In this document: positions 6,849 to 15,005 of the stretch, piece after piece
Layout of the letters: every line of letters begins with the position of its first letter
How positions within the stretch are numbered: the stretch's first letter is position 1
Assembly (NCBI RefSeq): GCF_031180965.1
Contig: NZ_JAPSLH010000012.1
Location: forward strand, 1-64,000
Origin: Chelativorans sp.
GTDB lineage: Bacteria; Pseudomonadota; Alphaproteobacteria; Rhizobiales; Rhizobiaceae
Length of the DNA: 64,000 nt
Reading direction: 5' to 3'
The notes under the pieces: model-generated
Seen by the model: the letters and a program-made list of their open reading frames with translations, nothing else
What the model was told of the DNA's origin: nothing
Database searches by the model: none
Position numbers and translations under genes: made by a program

Positions 6849-9044
6849 GTGAGCACGACGATCCAGACCGCACGCAAAAGCCGCTATCAGGTGGAGGGGA
6901 TGGATTGCGCCGGCTGCGCGCAGAAGATCGACTCGGCGGTGCGCCGCATTCCCGGCGTCGAAGACGTCTCGGTGTCCGTGGTCAGCGGCACGATGACCGT
7001 CGACCATGGGGCGCAAAGGGAGCTGGAGCCGGAGATCACCAAGCAGGTGACGCGGCTTGGCTACCGCATCGAGCCGCTCGATCCGGGCAATCGGGCAGCC
7101 AGCGCCGCAGCCGCGGAACGAGTCGAGAGCGGTGGGAGTGCCGCCGATGCTCCGGCGTCGGCAAAGCTGGAACGGAGCACGGCGTGGTGGCGCCGTCCGG
7201 CCGTTCAGCTCACCATTGCCTGCGGCGCCGCCTTTGCCGTGGCTTTTGGCGCCGGCAAAGCGGTGCCGCAATACGAGAACTGGTTTTTCGGCCTCGCATT
7301 GCTGGTAGGCCTCGTGCCGATCGCCCGCCGCGCGCTGGCGGCGGCGCTGGCCGGCACGCCTTTTTCCATCGAGATGCTGATGACCATCGCCGCCGTCGGC
7401 GCCGTCATCATCGGCGCGGTCGAGGAGGCGAGCGCAGTCATCTTCCTCTTCCTCGTCGGGGAACTCCTGGAAGGCGTGGCGGCGGACCGGTCGCGCGCCA
7501 GCATCCGCGGACTCGCCGATCTCGTCCCGAAGCTGGCGCGTGTGGAAAGAGCTGGGGCAGTGGAAGAGGTTCCGGCCGAAAGGCTTTCGGTTGGCGACAT
7601 CATCCAGGTACGGCCCGGCGACCGCATCGCCGCCGATGGCGAGGTGCTGTCCGGCACGAGCAGCGTCAATGAGGCGCCGGTGACCGGCGAGAGCGTGCCG
7701 AAGACCAAAGCGGCGGGTGACCCTGTCTTTGCCGGCACGGTGAACGGGGACGCCACCTTGCGCATCCGCGTCACGGCGGCGGCGGAAGACAACACGATCG
7801 CGCGGGTCATAAAGCTGGTCGAAGAGGCTCAGGAGAGCAAGGCGCCCACCGAGCGGTTCATCAACCGCTTCTCCCGCTACTATACGCCCGGCGTGGTGGT
7901 GCTTGCCGCGCTGGTGGCCACCGTGCCGCCGCTGGCGGTGGGCGCCTCCTGGGCGGAGTGGGTCTATAAAGGGTTGGCGATCCTGCTCATCGGCTGCCCC
8001 TGCGCCCTCGTCATCTCCACGCCGGCGGCAATCGCGGCAGCCCTTGCTGCGGGCGCGCGGCGCGGGCTCCTGATGAAGGGCGGCGCAGTGCTCGAGGGCG
8101 CGGGCAGCCTGCAGGCGATCGCCTTCGACAAGACCGGCACGCTCACCGAAGGCAAGCCCAAAGTGACGGATGTGATCGGCTTTGACCGGAACGAGCGCGA
8201 CGTGCTGCGACTCGCGGCGGCGCTGGAGCGCGGTTCGAACCACCCGCTCGCCCTCTCCATCCTTGAGCGTGCCGCGGAAGAAGGCATCGAGATACCCGAT
8301 GCGGAAGATACCGCCGCCCTCGGCGGCAAGGGGGTGACGGGCGTGATCGACGGAAGGTCCGTGCTCCTCGGTTCTCCCAAGGCCGTGGGCGAGCGGCAGC
8401 CGCTTTCGCCGGAGCAGCTGCAGAAATTCGCCGCGCTTAACGAGGAGGGAAAGACCGTATCCGTGCTGCTGGCGGACGGGAAGATCGCCGGCGCCATCGC
8501 CATGCGCGACGAGCCACGTCCGGACGCCCGCGCCGGCCTTGCGCGGCTGAAGGATGAGGGCATTCGCACGCTGATGCTGACCGGCGACAACCGCCGGACG
8601 GCGGAAGCAATCGGGCGCTCGCTGGGCATTGACGTGCAGGCGGAGCTTTTGCCGGCGGACAAGAGCCGTGTCGTCAACGAGCTCAGGGCCAAGGGACTGA
8701 AGGTCGGAAAGGTGGGCGACGGGATCAATGACGCGCCGGCCCTGGCCGCCGCCGATATAGGCATCGCGATGGGCGGCGGTACCGACGTGGCGCTCGAGAC
8801 GGCGGACGCGGCCATCCTGCACGGCCGCGTCGGCGACGTGGCCGCGATGGTCGACCTGTCGCGGCGGGCCATGGCCAATATCCATCAGAACATCGCCATC
8901 GCGATCGGGCTCAAGGTGCTGTTCTTCGTCACAACGATAGCCGGCATCACCGGCCTGTGGCCGGCGATCCTAGCCGATACCGGTGCTACCGTGCTGGTGA
9001 CGGCCAATGCGATGCGGCTGCTTGCATGGAAGCCGCGGGGATAG
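6849..9044 (+). CDS. zntA: P1B-type ATPase exporting Zn2+/Cd2+/Pb2+ (ZntA-like)
   Basis: A 731-residue heavy-metal efflux pump. Residues 17-24 hold the HMA motif GMDCAGCA, then eight expected membrane helices, the TGES actuator motif (about 278), CPC in the transport helix (about 383-385), the phosphorylation motif DKTG (Asp near 427), the HP motif (about 465) and GDGIND (about 622). CPC with a single MerR-linked HMA fits the Zn/Cd/Pb group rather than copper. I prefer GTG 6849, with GAGG seven bases upstream, over ATG 6813, because the regulated -10 element overlaps that ATG and it would not be in the transcript. The MerR gene is divergent. The two form a self-contained metal-resistance pair. 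Confidence 0.93.
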   Translation: MSTTIQTARKSRYQVEGMDCAGCAQKIDSAVRRIPGVEDVSVSVVSGTMTVDHGAQRELEPEITKQVTRLGYRIEPLDPGNRAASAAAAERVESGGSAADAPASAKLERSTAWWRRPAVQLTIACGAAFAVAFGAGKAVPQYENWFFGLALLVGLVPIARRALAAALAGTPFSIEMLMTIAAVGAVIIGAVEEASAVIFLFLVGELLEGVAADRSRASIRGLADLVPKLARVERAGAVEEVPAERLSVGDIIQVRPGDRIAADGEVLSGTSSVNEAPVTGESVPKTKAAGDPVFAGTVNGDATLRIRVTAAAEDNTIARVIKLVEEAQESKAPTERFINRFSRYYTPGVVVLAALVATVPPLAVGASWAEWVYKGLAILLIGCPCALVISTPAAIAAALAAGARRGLLMKGGAVLEGAGSLQAIAFDKTGTLTEGKPKVTDVIGFDRNERDVLRLAAALERGSNHPLALSILERAAEEGIEIPDAEDTAALGGKGVTGVIDGRSVLLGSPKAVGERQPLSPEQLQKFAALNEEGKTVSVLLADGKIAGAIAMRDEPRPDARAGLARLKDEGIRTLMLTGDNRRTAEAIGRSLGIDVQAELLPADKSRVVNELRAKGLKVGKVGDGINDAPALAAADIGIAMGGGTDVALETADAAILHGRVGDVAAMVDLSRRAMANIHQNIAIAIGLKVLFFVTTIAGITGLWPAILADTGATVLVTANAMRLLAWKPRG

Positions 9045-9283
9045 GTGCAGGTCGGGTTGGGTCGCGAGCGTAGCGCCCTATGCTGCCCGCTCTGGGTTGC
9101 TGCCCTGCGCCGGGTCCCCGGCGCGGTTCTCCCCACTCCGGCCCGCTTCGCGGGCCACCTCTCCCCCACTTTTGTGGGGTAGAGGAAGAGCGCCGAGTCT
9201 GAGGGCCGGCGTTTCCCCTCCCCCGTCGAGCGGGGGAGAGGTGGTCGGCGAAGCCGATCGGAGTGGGGGTCGACGGCGTCCGC
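9045..9283. repeat. Large imperfect inverted repeat between zntA and troD
   Basis: The gap between the convergent zntA and troD genes holds an imperfect inverted repeat. Outer arms CCCCACTCCG (9131-9140) and CGGAGTGGGG (9259-9268) enclose CACCTCTCCCCC and GGGGGAGAGGTG arms. A nested hairpin GGCCCGC-TTC-GCGGGCC lies at about 9140-9156. The composition matches the repeats at 434-547 and 24680-24869. It is probably a dispersed intergenic palindrome that also shields the converging transcripts. No gene is seen here. Confidence 0.75.
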
Positions 9284-10210
9284 TCAACTTCCCTTCGGGG
9301 CGCCGATGCGCGCCCGGTGGGGCGCGAAAAGACAGGCCAGCGCCAGGATCACACCCGAGACGGTGGCGATCATGCCCGCCGCGCTGACCGCAATCTGCCC
9401 GCCGAGCCAAAGCGGCCCATAGCCCGCCAGGACATAGCCGAGCACGGCCGAAAGCACGGCGAAGGCCACGCTCCAGAGCACCTGGAGCTCAAGCCGGTTG
9501 GTCATCAGCCGCGCGGCTGCGGGCGGGCAGATGAACATGGCGATGACGATGATCGAGCCGACCGCGTCGAAAGCCGCCACCGCCGCGACGGCGGCGGTGA
9601 TCACCAGGCCGAAGCTGAAGAGGGTGGTGGGAATGCCGACGGCGCCGGCAAAACCCTCGTCGAAAGTGGAGATCTTCAAGGGCCGCCAGAAAAGTACGAC
9701 AAGGAGCGAGATGAGCAAGGCCGCGGCTGCCATGCGGAAGAGCTCGGGCGGAAGGTCGGCGAGCGCGGCCGGGTCGAGCAGCGAGTGCCAGCCTTCGCCC
9801 GAGAACCAGATCAGGCTTTCCAGATTGCCATAAAGCGCGTGCTCCACATCAAGATGGACGCCGCTCGTGTCGCTCTGCTCGAGCAGGAGAACGCCGGCAG
9901 CGAAAAGCGATGTGAAGGTGACACCCATGGCCGCGCCGGGCTCGATGCGGCCGACGCGCTTGATGAGCTCGATCAGTACCACGGCCACGACCGCGGCCCC
10001 CGCGGCGCCCAGAAGCATCGGCCAGGTGGAGACAGTGCCGGTGATCAGGAAGGCGACGACGACGCCCGGCAGGACGACATGGCTGATCGCGTCGCCGATC
10101 AAGGCCTGCCGCCGCAGGACCAGGAAATTGCCGGGCAGGGCGCAGGCGATCGCCGCCAGGGTGCCGATGAGAAGCGGCGTGAGGCTCAGGGTGACGAAGT
10201 CCGCGCCCAT
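9284..10210 (-). CDS. troD: Mn/Zn ABC transporter permease, TroD-like
   Basis: A 308-residue ABC-3 family permease with eight to nine hydrophobic helices and the family motifs LRRQALIGDAISHVVLPGV near residues 30-50 and AFDAVGSIIVIAMFICPPAAARL around residues 225-250. It is the last gene of the run troA-troB-troC-troD and begins 9 bp after the troC stop. Together with the longer TroC it would form the membrane channel for the metal delivered by TroA. Family members carry Mn2+, Zn2+ or Fe2+; the binding protein here is of the TroA type. The C-terminus reaches the repeat-filled convergent gap. Confidence 0.88.
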   Translation of the reverse strand: MGADFVTLSLTPLLIGTLAAIACALPGNFLVLRRQALIGDAISHVVLPGVVVAFLITGTVSTWPMLLGAAGAAVVAVVLIELIKRVGRIEPGAAMGVTFTSLFAAGVLLLEQSDTSGVHLDVEHALYGNLESLIWFSGEGWHSLLDPAALADLPPELFRMAAAALLISLLVVLFWRPLKISTFDEGFAGAVGIPTTLFSFGLVITAAVAAVAAFDAVGSIIVIAMFICPPAAARLMTNRLELQVLWSVAFAVLSAVLGYVLAGYGPLWLGGQIAVSAAGMIATVSGVILALACLFAPHRARIGAPKGS

Positions 10211-10219
10211 GCTGTCCTC

Positions 10220-11434
10220 CTACGAAGCCGGCGCCGGCGGCCCCAGCCGCCGGTCGATCTCGGCGATGGCGTCGCGCGTCAAAACGGACTCAATCGGGGC
10301 CAGGCCGTCATAGCGGGCGGACTCGGCCGCGTCCTCATAGAGCTCGCGCGCGACCGCCCAGCGGCTTTCGTCGCGCAGCGTCTTTGCCGCCGCGGCCCTG
10401 CCTTCCTCCGTCGCGACGGCATCCTGGCGGATCAGACCTTCGCGCCGCAGCACCGAGAGTGTGAGCCCGTCAAAGATCGCCTCGTTGCGGGCGAGCGCGA
10501 GCAGGCCCTGGCGTCGGTGTACGCGGAGCTGGAACTCACGGCGGCGGATGAGGGCGGCGAGGATGCCGCGCACAGGAGCAAACAACAGCGAGAGGGCGAA
10601 GAGCGCAAAGCCCACCAGCACGATGATGGCGCCGGTCGGCAAATGCGGAGCGGAGGCCGAGAGGGCGGCGCCGACATAGCCGGAAAAGCCGCCGATCAGG
10701 CCGGAGAGGAGGACGACGCGCTCGGTCCGCTCCGTCCAGAGCCGCGCCGTCACCGGGGGGATGATGAGCAGGGCGACAACCAGGATGAGACCCACCAGTT
10801 TAAGCCCGATGACGGTGACGGCCATCACCAGCCCCATCATGGCGAGATCCATCCGCCGCACATTCACGCCGGAGGCGGCGGCGAATTCGGGATCAAAGGC
10901 GACCAGCGTCATCGGCCGGCGAAGAACGAGGATGAAGGCAACGGAGATCGCGCCGCCCAGGGCGATCACCACCGCGTCAGCAAAGAGCATTCCGGCTGTG
11001 GAGCCGAGCAGGAAGCCTTCAAGCCCCGCCTGATAACCGCTCGCCATGGTCTGGATGATGGTGAGAAGCACGATGCCGAAGCCGAAGAATACCGACAGGA
11101 CGGCGCCGATTGCAGTGTCCTCGGCAAGCCGCGTCCGCGTGGTGATCCACTCCACCGCTAGGAGGCCGATCCCAGCCGAAAGGGCGGAGCCAAGGAGAAG
11201 GACGGGCAGGTTCCGGCCGTCACCCCCCAGCGCGACCATCAGCATGAAGGCAATGCCCACGCCGGGCAGGGTGGCGTGCGCCACCGCATCGCTCACCAGC
11301 GCCCTCTTGCGCAGGAAGAGAAAGGTGCCGCCGCTGCCGGCGGCGATGCCCAGCAGCGCGGCCCCGATCGCCACGAGCGCCGCGTTGTAGCCGGCCTGAA
11401 GGAGGAGTGCGTCAACGAAGGCGCTGAGCATCAC
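10220..11434 (-). CDS. troC: Mn/Zn ABC transporter permease with C-terminal extension, TroC-like
   Basis: A 404-residue ABC-3 permease. The first 285 residues carry the membrane part (LRKRALVSDAVAHATLPGVG, LVVALLIIPPVTARLWT); the remaining 120 are soluble and rich in Arg, Glu and Ala, reminiscent of the winged-helix tail found on TroC/MntC proteins, which are longer than their TroD/MntD partners. The gene abuts troB with no intergenic base, so the two are translationally linked. It works with TroD as the inner-membrane pore. The function of the cytoplasmic tail is not known to me; a metal-sensing or regulatory role is speculation. Confidence 0.88.
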   Translation of the reverse strand: MMLSAFVDALLLQAGYNAALVAIGAALLGIAAGSGGTFLFLRKRALVSDAVAHATLPGVGIAFMLMVALGGDGRNLPVLLLGSALSAGIGLLAVEWITTRTRLAEDTAIGAVLSVFFGFGIVLLTIIQTMASGYQAGLEGFLLGSTAGMLFADAVVIALGGAISVAFILVLRRPMTLVAFDPEFAAASGVNVRRMDLAMMGLVMAVTVIGLKLVGLILVVALLIIPPVTARLWTERTERVVLLSGLIGGFSGYVGAALSASAPHLPTGAIIVLVGFALFALSLLFAPVRGILAALIRRREFQLRVHRRQGLLALARNEAIFDGLTLSVLRREGLIRQDAVATEEGRAAAAKTLRDESRWAVARELYEDAAESARYDGLAPIESVLTRDAIAEIDRRLGPPAPAS

Positions 11435-12250
11435 CTAGACCGTTGGCAGCTTCAACTGGTCGATATGCGCTGTCGCAAGCCGCCCGCCATAGGTCTTCTG
11501 CAGGTTTTCGGCGGTGAAGGCGGTCGCGACGGGGCCCTCGGCGATCTTGCGCAGGTTGATGAGCAGCACGTGATCGAAATACTGCGTGACGGTGGCAAGG
11601 TCGTGGTGGACGCAGACGACGGTGCGCTGTTCCGCCTTGAGCGCCTTGAGCACGTCGATGATGGCTTTTTCCGTGGCGGCATCGACCCCGGCGAAGGGCT
11701 CGTCGAGCAGGTAGAGATCGGCATTCTGGGCGAGCGCTCGGGCGAGGAAGACGCGCTGCTGCTGACCGCCGGAGAGCTGGCCGATCTGGCGGCCTGCGAA
11801 TTCCGCCATGCCGACGCGCTCAAGACAGGCGAGCGCCCGCTCGCGGTGCTGGCGGCGCACCAGGCCGAGCAGCCCGAGCTCGCGGTAAAGCCCCATGAGC
11901 ACCACGTCGAGAACGCGGGTGGGAAAATCCCAGTCGACGGAGGCGCGCTGCGGCACATAGGCGATGCGGTGCATGGCTTGCGCCAGCGGCTGTCCGAACA
12001 CGAGCACGCGGCCGGAAATCCGCGGCACGATGCCGAGCGCCGCCTTGAGGAGGGTGGATTTTCCGGCCCCGTTGGGGCCGATGATAGCTGTCATGGATCC
12101 GGCCGGCACGGTGGCGTCCACGGAGAAAACCGCCGGTTTCTCGCCATAGGAGACGGTGAGCTCGCGGACGGCAAGCGGGCTTTCGGCGGGAGCGGGATGG
12201 GCGATCTGCCGCCCCTCGTCGCTGGCAAGTTCAAGCGTCGCGGCGCTCAT
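11435..12250 (-). CDS. troB: Mn/Zn ABC transporter ATP-binding protein, TroB-like
   Basis: A 271-residue ABC ATPase with Walker A GPNGAGKST (about 61-69), signature LSGGQQQR (about 159), Walker B LYLLDEPF and the switch His in VCVHHDLATV. MHRIAYVPQRASVDWDFP around the Q-loop is typical of the metal-uptake subfamily. ATG 12250 is preferred because GGAGG lies five bases upstream; ATG 12262 has AAGG immediately against it and is too close. The gene starts 16 bp after the troA stop and runs straight into troC. It would power uptake of the ion bound by TroA. Confidence 0.92.
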   Translation of the reverse strand: MSAATLELASDEGRQIAHPAPAESPLAVRELTVSYGEKPAVFSVDATVPAGSMTAIIGPNGAGKSTLLKAALGIVPRISGRVLVFGQPLAQAMHRIAYVPQRASVDWDFPTRVLDVVLMGLYRELGLLGLVRRQHRERALACLERVGMAEFAGRQIGQLSGGQQQRVFLARALAQNADLYLLDEPFAGVDAATEKAIIDVLKALKAEQRTVVCVHHDLATVTQYFDHVLLINLRKIAEGPVATAFTAENLQKTYGGRLATAHIDQLKLPTV

Positions 12251-12265
12251 GATCGCCTCCATCCT

Positions 12266-13234
12266 TCAGCTGCCGGCCGAAAGGCGGCCGAGCATGCCGC
12301 GCTCCGGCGCCTCGCCTCCCAGCGCGCGGGCGATGGTGGTGACATTGTGGTCGATCATGCCGATATAGGTGCCCTCATAGGTCCCGTCCGGGCCCATGGC
12401 GTCCGAGAAGAGCTGGCCGCCGATCCGGACCTGTTGCCCCTTCGCCGCCGCGCCCTCCACCAGGGCGCGCATGTTGCGGTCGGAGACGGAGGATTCGACG
12501 AAGACGGCGCCCACCCTCCGGCCGACGAGAATATCGACCAGTTCCGAAACGCGGCTCAGCCCGGCCTCGCTCTGGGTCGAAATGCCCTGGATGCCCAGCA
12601 CCTCGAACCCATAGGCGCGGCCGAAATATGCGAAGGCATCATGCGCCGTCACGAGGACGCGGCTTTCCTGCGGCACGGACGCGAGAACCTTCTTCGCGTA
12701 AGCCGAAAGTTCCGCGATTTCGGCCAGATGCCTTTCCGCATTGGCGCGGAACTGCGCTTCGTCTTCGGGCCTGGCGGCGATCAGCGCATTGCGCACCGCC
12801 TCCACGACGCGCGACCAGAGGTCCGGGTCCATCCAGACATGCGGATCATAGCGGCTGCGGTAGACATCGTGCGACAACAGGGACTCGCGCGGCAGGCCCT
12901 CCGCCACCGCGACGACCTTGCGGCGCGCCGCCAGCATCTCCATGAACTCCTCCATCTGGGCTTCCAGATAGAGCCCATGCCAGAGCACGAGGTCGGTCTT
13001 TGTCATGGCGAGAATGTCGCTGCGGGTCTGCCGGTAGGCATGCGGATCGACGCCCGGCCCCATCAGCCCGCGCACCTCGACCAGATCGCCGCCGACCCGG
13101 CGCGCTGCATCGGCGATCATGCCGGTGGTGGCGACGACCTGGAGCCTTTCCTGCACCGGGGCGCCGACGGAAGGCAGCGCCAGCGCGAAGAGGCCGGCCA
13201 GCACAACCAACAAACGCCTCAACCCGTCAACCAT
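12266..13234 (-). CDS. troA: Mn/Zn-binding periplasmic protein, TroA-like
   Basis: A 322-residue cluster A-I solute-binding protein with an N-terminal signal sequence ending near SVGA. The four expected metal ligands are visible: His65 (GVDPHAYRQ), His132 (YDPHVWMD), His198 (TAHDAF) and Asp278 (FSDAMG), matching by position and type the three His plus Asp of Treponema TroA as I remember it, rather than the Glu-containing PsaA type. There is no His-rich loop of the ZnuA kind. The block GTYEGTYIGMIDHN near the C-terminus is typical of this subfamily. First gene of troABCD; metal preference between Mn and Zn is not settled by sequence. A palindromic box 19 bp upstream suggests Fur-superfamily control. 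Confidence 0.92.
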   Translation of the reverse strand: MVDGLRRLLVVLAGLFALALPSVGAPVQERLQVVATTGMIADAARRVGGDLVEVRGLMGPGVDPHAYRQTRSDILAMTKTDLVLWHGLYLEAQMEEFMEMLAARRKVVAVAEGLPRESLLSHDVYRSRYDPHVWMDPDLWSRVVEAVRNALIAARPEDEAQFRANAERHLAEIAELSAYAKKVLASVPQESRVLVTAHDAFAYFGRAYGFEVLGIQGISTQSEAGLSRVSELVDILVGRRVGAVFVESSVSDRNMRALVEGAAAKGQQVRIGGQLFSDAMGPDGTYEGTYIGMIDHNVTTIARALGGEAPERGMLGRLSAGS

Positions 13235-13252
13235 CCCGACACCCTATCCATG

Positions 13253-13275
13253 CTCCTGCAAATCATTTGCAGGAG
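13253..13275. promoter_or_regulatory. Perfect 23-bp palindrome, candidate Mur/Fur box of troABCD
   Basis: Arms CTCCTGCAAAT (13253-13263) and ATTTGCAGGAG (13265-13275) flank a single C, a perfect 11-1-11 palindrome just before troA. Its core TGCAAAT-C-ATTTGCA closely resembles the Fur/Mur boxes of alphaproteobacteria as I recall them, which control Mn and iron uptake genes. It is well placed to repress the importer when metal is plentiful. The regulator itself is not in the window. Confidence 0.72.
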
Positions 13276-13302
13276 ATGCCGGCAAACGCAGATATCTACC
13301 GT

Positions 13303-13323
13303 CCTAGTGCACAACCTAGTGCA
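13303..13323. promoter_or_regulatory. CCTAGTGCA direct repeat forming a TGCAC/GTGCA dyad
   Basis: CCTAGTGCA occurs at 13303-13311 and again at 13315-13323, exactly 12 bp apart. The same bases form an inverted repeat TGCAC-AACCTA-GTGCA (13308-13323). The element lies in the 279-bp divergent gap between troA and aglE, 28 bp from the troA palindrome. It may be a binding site for a second regulator of either operon. A candidate aglE -35 (TTGACT, 13373-13378) follows. Confidence 0.4.
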
Positions 13324-13513
13324 ATTGCGATCGATTTGCAACAGGGGCTTTGCGGTCCGGATCGCGTCCCGCTTGACTTGGCTCCGTCGAGGCCGGATTT
13401 TAGGCAGGAACCCGAAGAGCTTTCACGGGCTTTGGGGACATGGAAGGAAACGGGACCGCCGAACCGCTCGACCGGAGCGGGCACTCGGGCGAACGGACCT
13501 TGTGGAGGATGCA

Positions 13514-14872
13514 ATGAAGGCAATCAAGATCGCTGGCGCTTTGGCGCTGGTGCTTTGCTCTAGCACCGCGCTGGCGCAGGAGTTGAAATTCGCGCCCGGG
13601 GAGGATGACCGGTTTACCTGGCAGAGCTTTGAAGACTTCAAAGGCAAGCACGACCTTTCCGGGCAGCGGCTGACGATTTTCGGCGACTGGCTCGGGCAGG
13701 AACAGGACATCTTCAACTCGGTCATCGCCTATTTCGAGGAAGCCACGGGGGCGGACGTGTCCTTCTCGGGCTCCGACTCCTTCGAGCAGCAGATCGTCAT
13801 TGACACGCAGGCCGGCAGTCCTCCCAACATCGCGATTTTTGCGCAGCCGGGCATTGCCGCCAATCTGGCCGCCGAGGGCCGCCTGGCGCCGCTCGGCCAG
13901 GAGACGGCAGACTGGGTGCGTGAAAACTATGCCGCGGGCGAATCCTGGGTCGATCTCGGCACCTATACGGGCAAGGACGGTACCGACGGATTCTATGCTT
14001 TTCCCTACAAAGCCGATGTGAAATCGCTCGTCTGGTATGTGCCGGAAAACTTGGAGGATGCCGGATACGAGGTCCCGGAGACATTGGAGGACCTGAAGGC
14101 GCTGACGGAGCAGATCGTCGCCGATGGCGGCACGCCGTGGTGCATCGGGCTTGGCGCCGGCGGCGCTACCGGCTGGCCGGCGACTGACTGGGTCGAGGAC
14201 ATGATGCTGCGGACCCAGCCGCCCGAGGTCTACGACCAGTGGGTGACGAACGAGATCCCCTTCAATGACGAGCGCGTGGTCGGCGCGATCGAGGAGTTCG
14301 GCTGGTTCGCCACGAATCCGGATTTCGTCGCCGGCGGTCCCGAGGCGGTGGTTTCGACCGACTTCCGCGACAGCCCGGCCGGCCTCTTTGCATCGCCACC
14401 GCAGTGCTATCTCCACCACCAGGCTTCGTTCATTCCGAGCTTCTTCCCGGAAGGCACGGAGGTGGGCGTCGACGCCGACTTCTTCTACATGCCCGCCTAT
14501 GCCGAACGCGACCTCGGCAATCCGGTCCTGGGTTCCGGCAATATCGTTGCCATCACAGCGGATTCGGAGGCGGCACGCGCCTTCATCGAGTTCCTGAAAA
14601 CGCCCATCGCGCATGAATTGTGGATGGCGCAATCTGGCTTCCTGACGCCTTTCAAGCAGGCGAAACCGGACGCGTATGCGAACGAACCGCTCAAGAAGCA
14701 GGGCGAGATCCTGACGAGCGCGACCACGTTCCGCTTCGATGGCTCCGACCTGATGCCCGGCTCCATCGGCGCAGGCGCCTTCTGGACCGGCATGGTCGAC
14801 TATGTCGGCGGAAAGCCGGCAAAGCAGGTCGCGGACGAGATCCAGAAGGCGTGGGACGCGATCAAGAAGTGA
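13514..14872 (+). CDS. aglE: Alpha-glucoside ABC transporter substrate-binding protein (AglE-like)
   Basis: A 452-residue extracellular binding protein with signal peptide MKAIKIAGALALVLCSSTALA. It follows the family 1 sugar-binding layout: LTIFGDWLGQEQDIFNSVI, DTQAGSPPNIAIFAQPG, KSLVWYVPENLEDAGY, GTPWCIGLGAGGATGWPATDW. This combination, with the unusual length and Cys pair, is what I know from rhizobial AglE, which takes up sucrose, trehalose, maltose and related alpha-glucosides. GGAGG precedes the ATG. It heads aglEFGK; a hairpin-bearing 133-bp gap after it may allow higher expression of the binding protein. No alpha-glucosidase (aglA) is present nearby. Confidence 0.88.
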   Translation: MKAIKIAGALALVLCSSTALAQELKFAPGEDDRFTWQSFEDFKGKHDLSGQRLTIFGDWLGQEQDIFNSVIAYFEEATGADVSFSGSDSFEQQIVIDTQAGSPPNIAIFAQPGIAANLAAEGRLAPLGQETADWVRENYAAGESWVDLGTYTGKDGTDGFYAFPYKADVKSLVWYVPENLEDAGYEVPETLEDLKALTEQIVADGGTPWCIGLGAGGATGWPATDWVEDMMLRTQPPEVYDQWVTNEIPFNDERVVGAIEEFGWFATNPDFVAGGPEAVVSTDFRDSPAGLFASPPQCYLHHQASFIPSFFPEGTEVGVDADFFYMPAYAERDLGNPVLGSGNIVAITADSEAARAFIEFLKTPIAHELWMAQSGFLTPFKQAKPDAYANEPLKKQGEILTSATTFRFDGSDLMPGSIGAGAFWTGMVDYVGGKPAKQVADEIQKAWDAIKK

Positions 14873-15005
14873 TGTTCGGGGACGCCGGGACGGGCCAGGA
14901 ATTGGCGAGCGGCCCGCCCCGACGCCAGCATCCGGCCGCGGCTCGGTCCGGCGACGGCACGAGCAGGGCAGGAGAAGAGAACCGCTCCAGCGGGAGGGGA
15001 GGAAA

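Noticed and set aside
9263-11161. Plus-strand frame of 632 codons opposite troC and troD
   Set aside because: Shadow of the permease genes; the product is a polar His/Asp/Gly/Arg mix without domain pattern.
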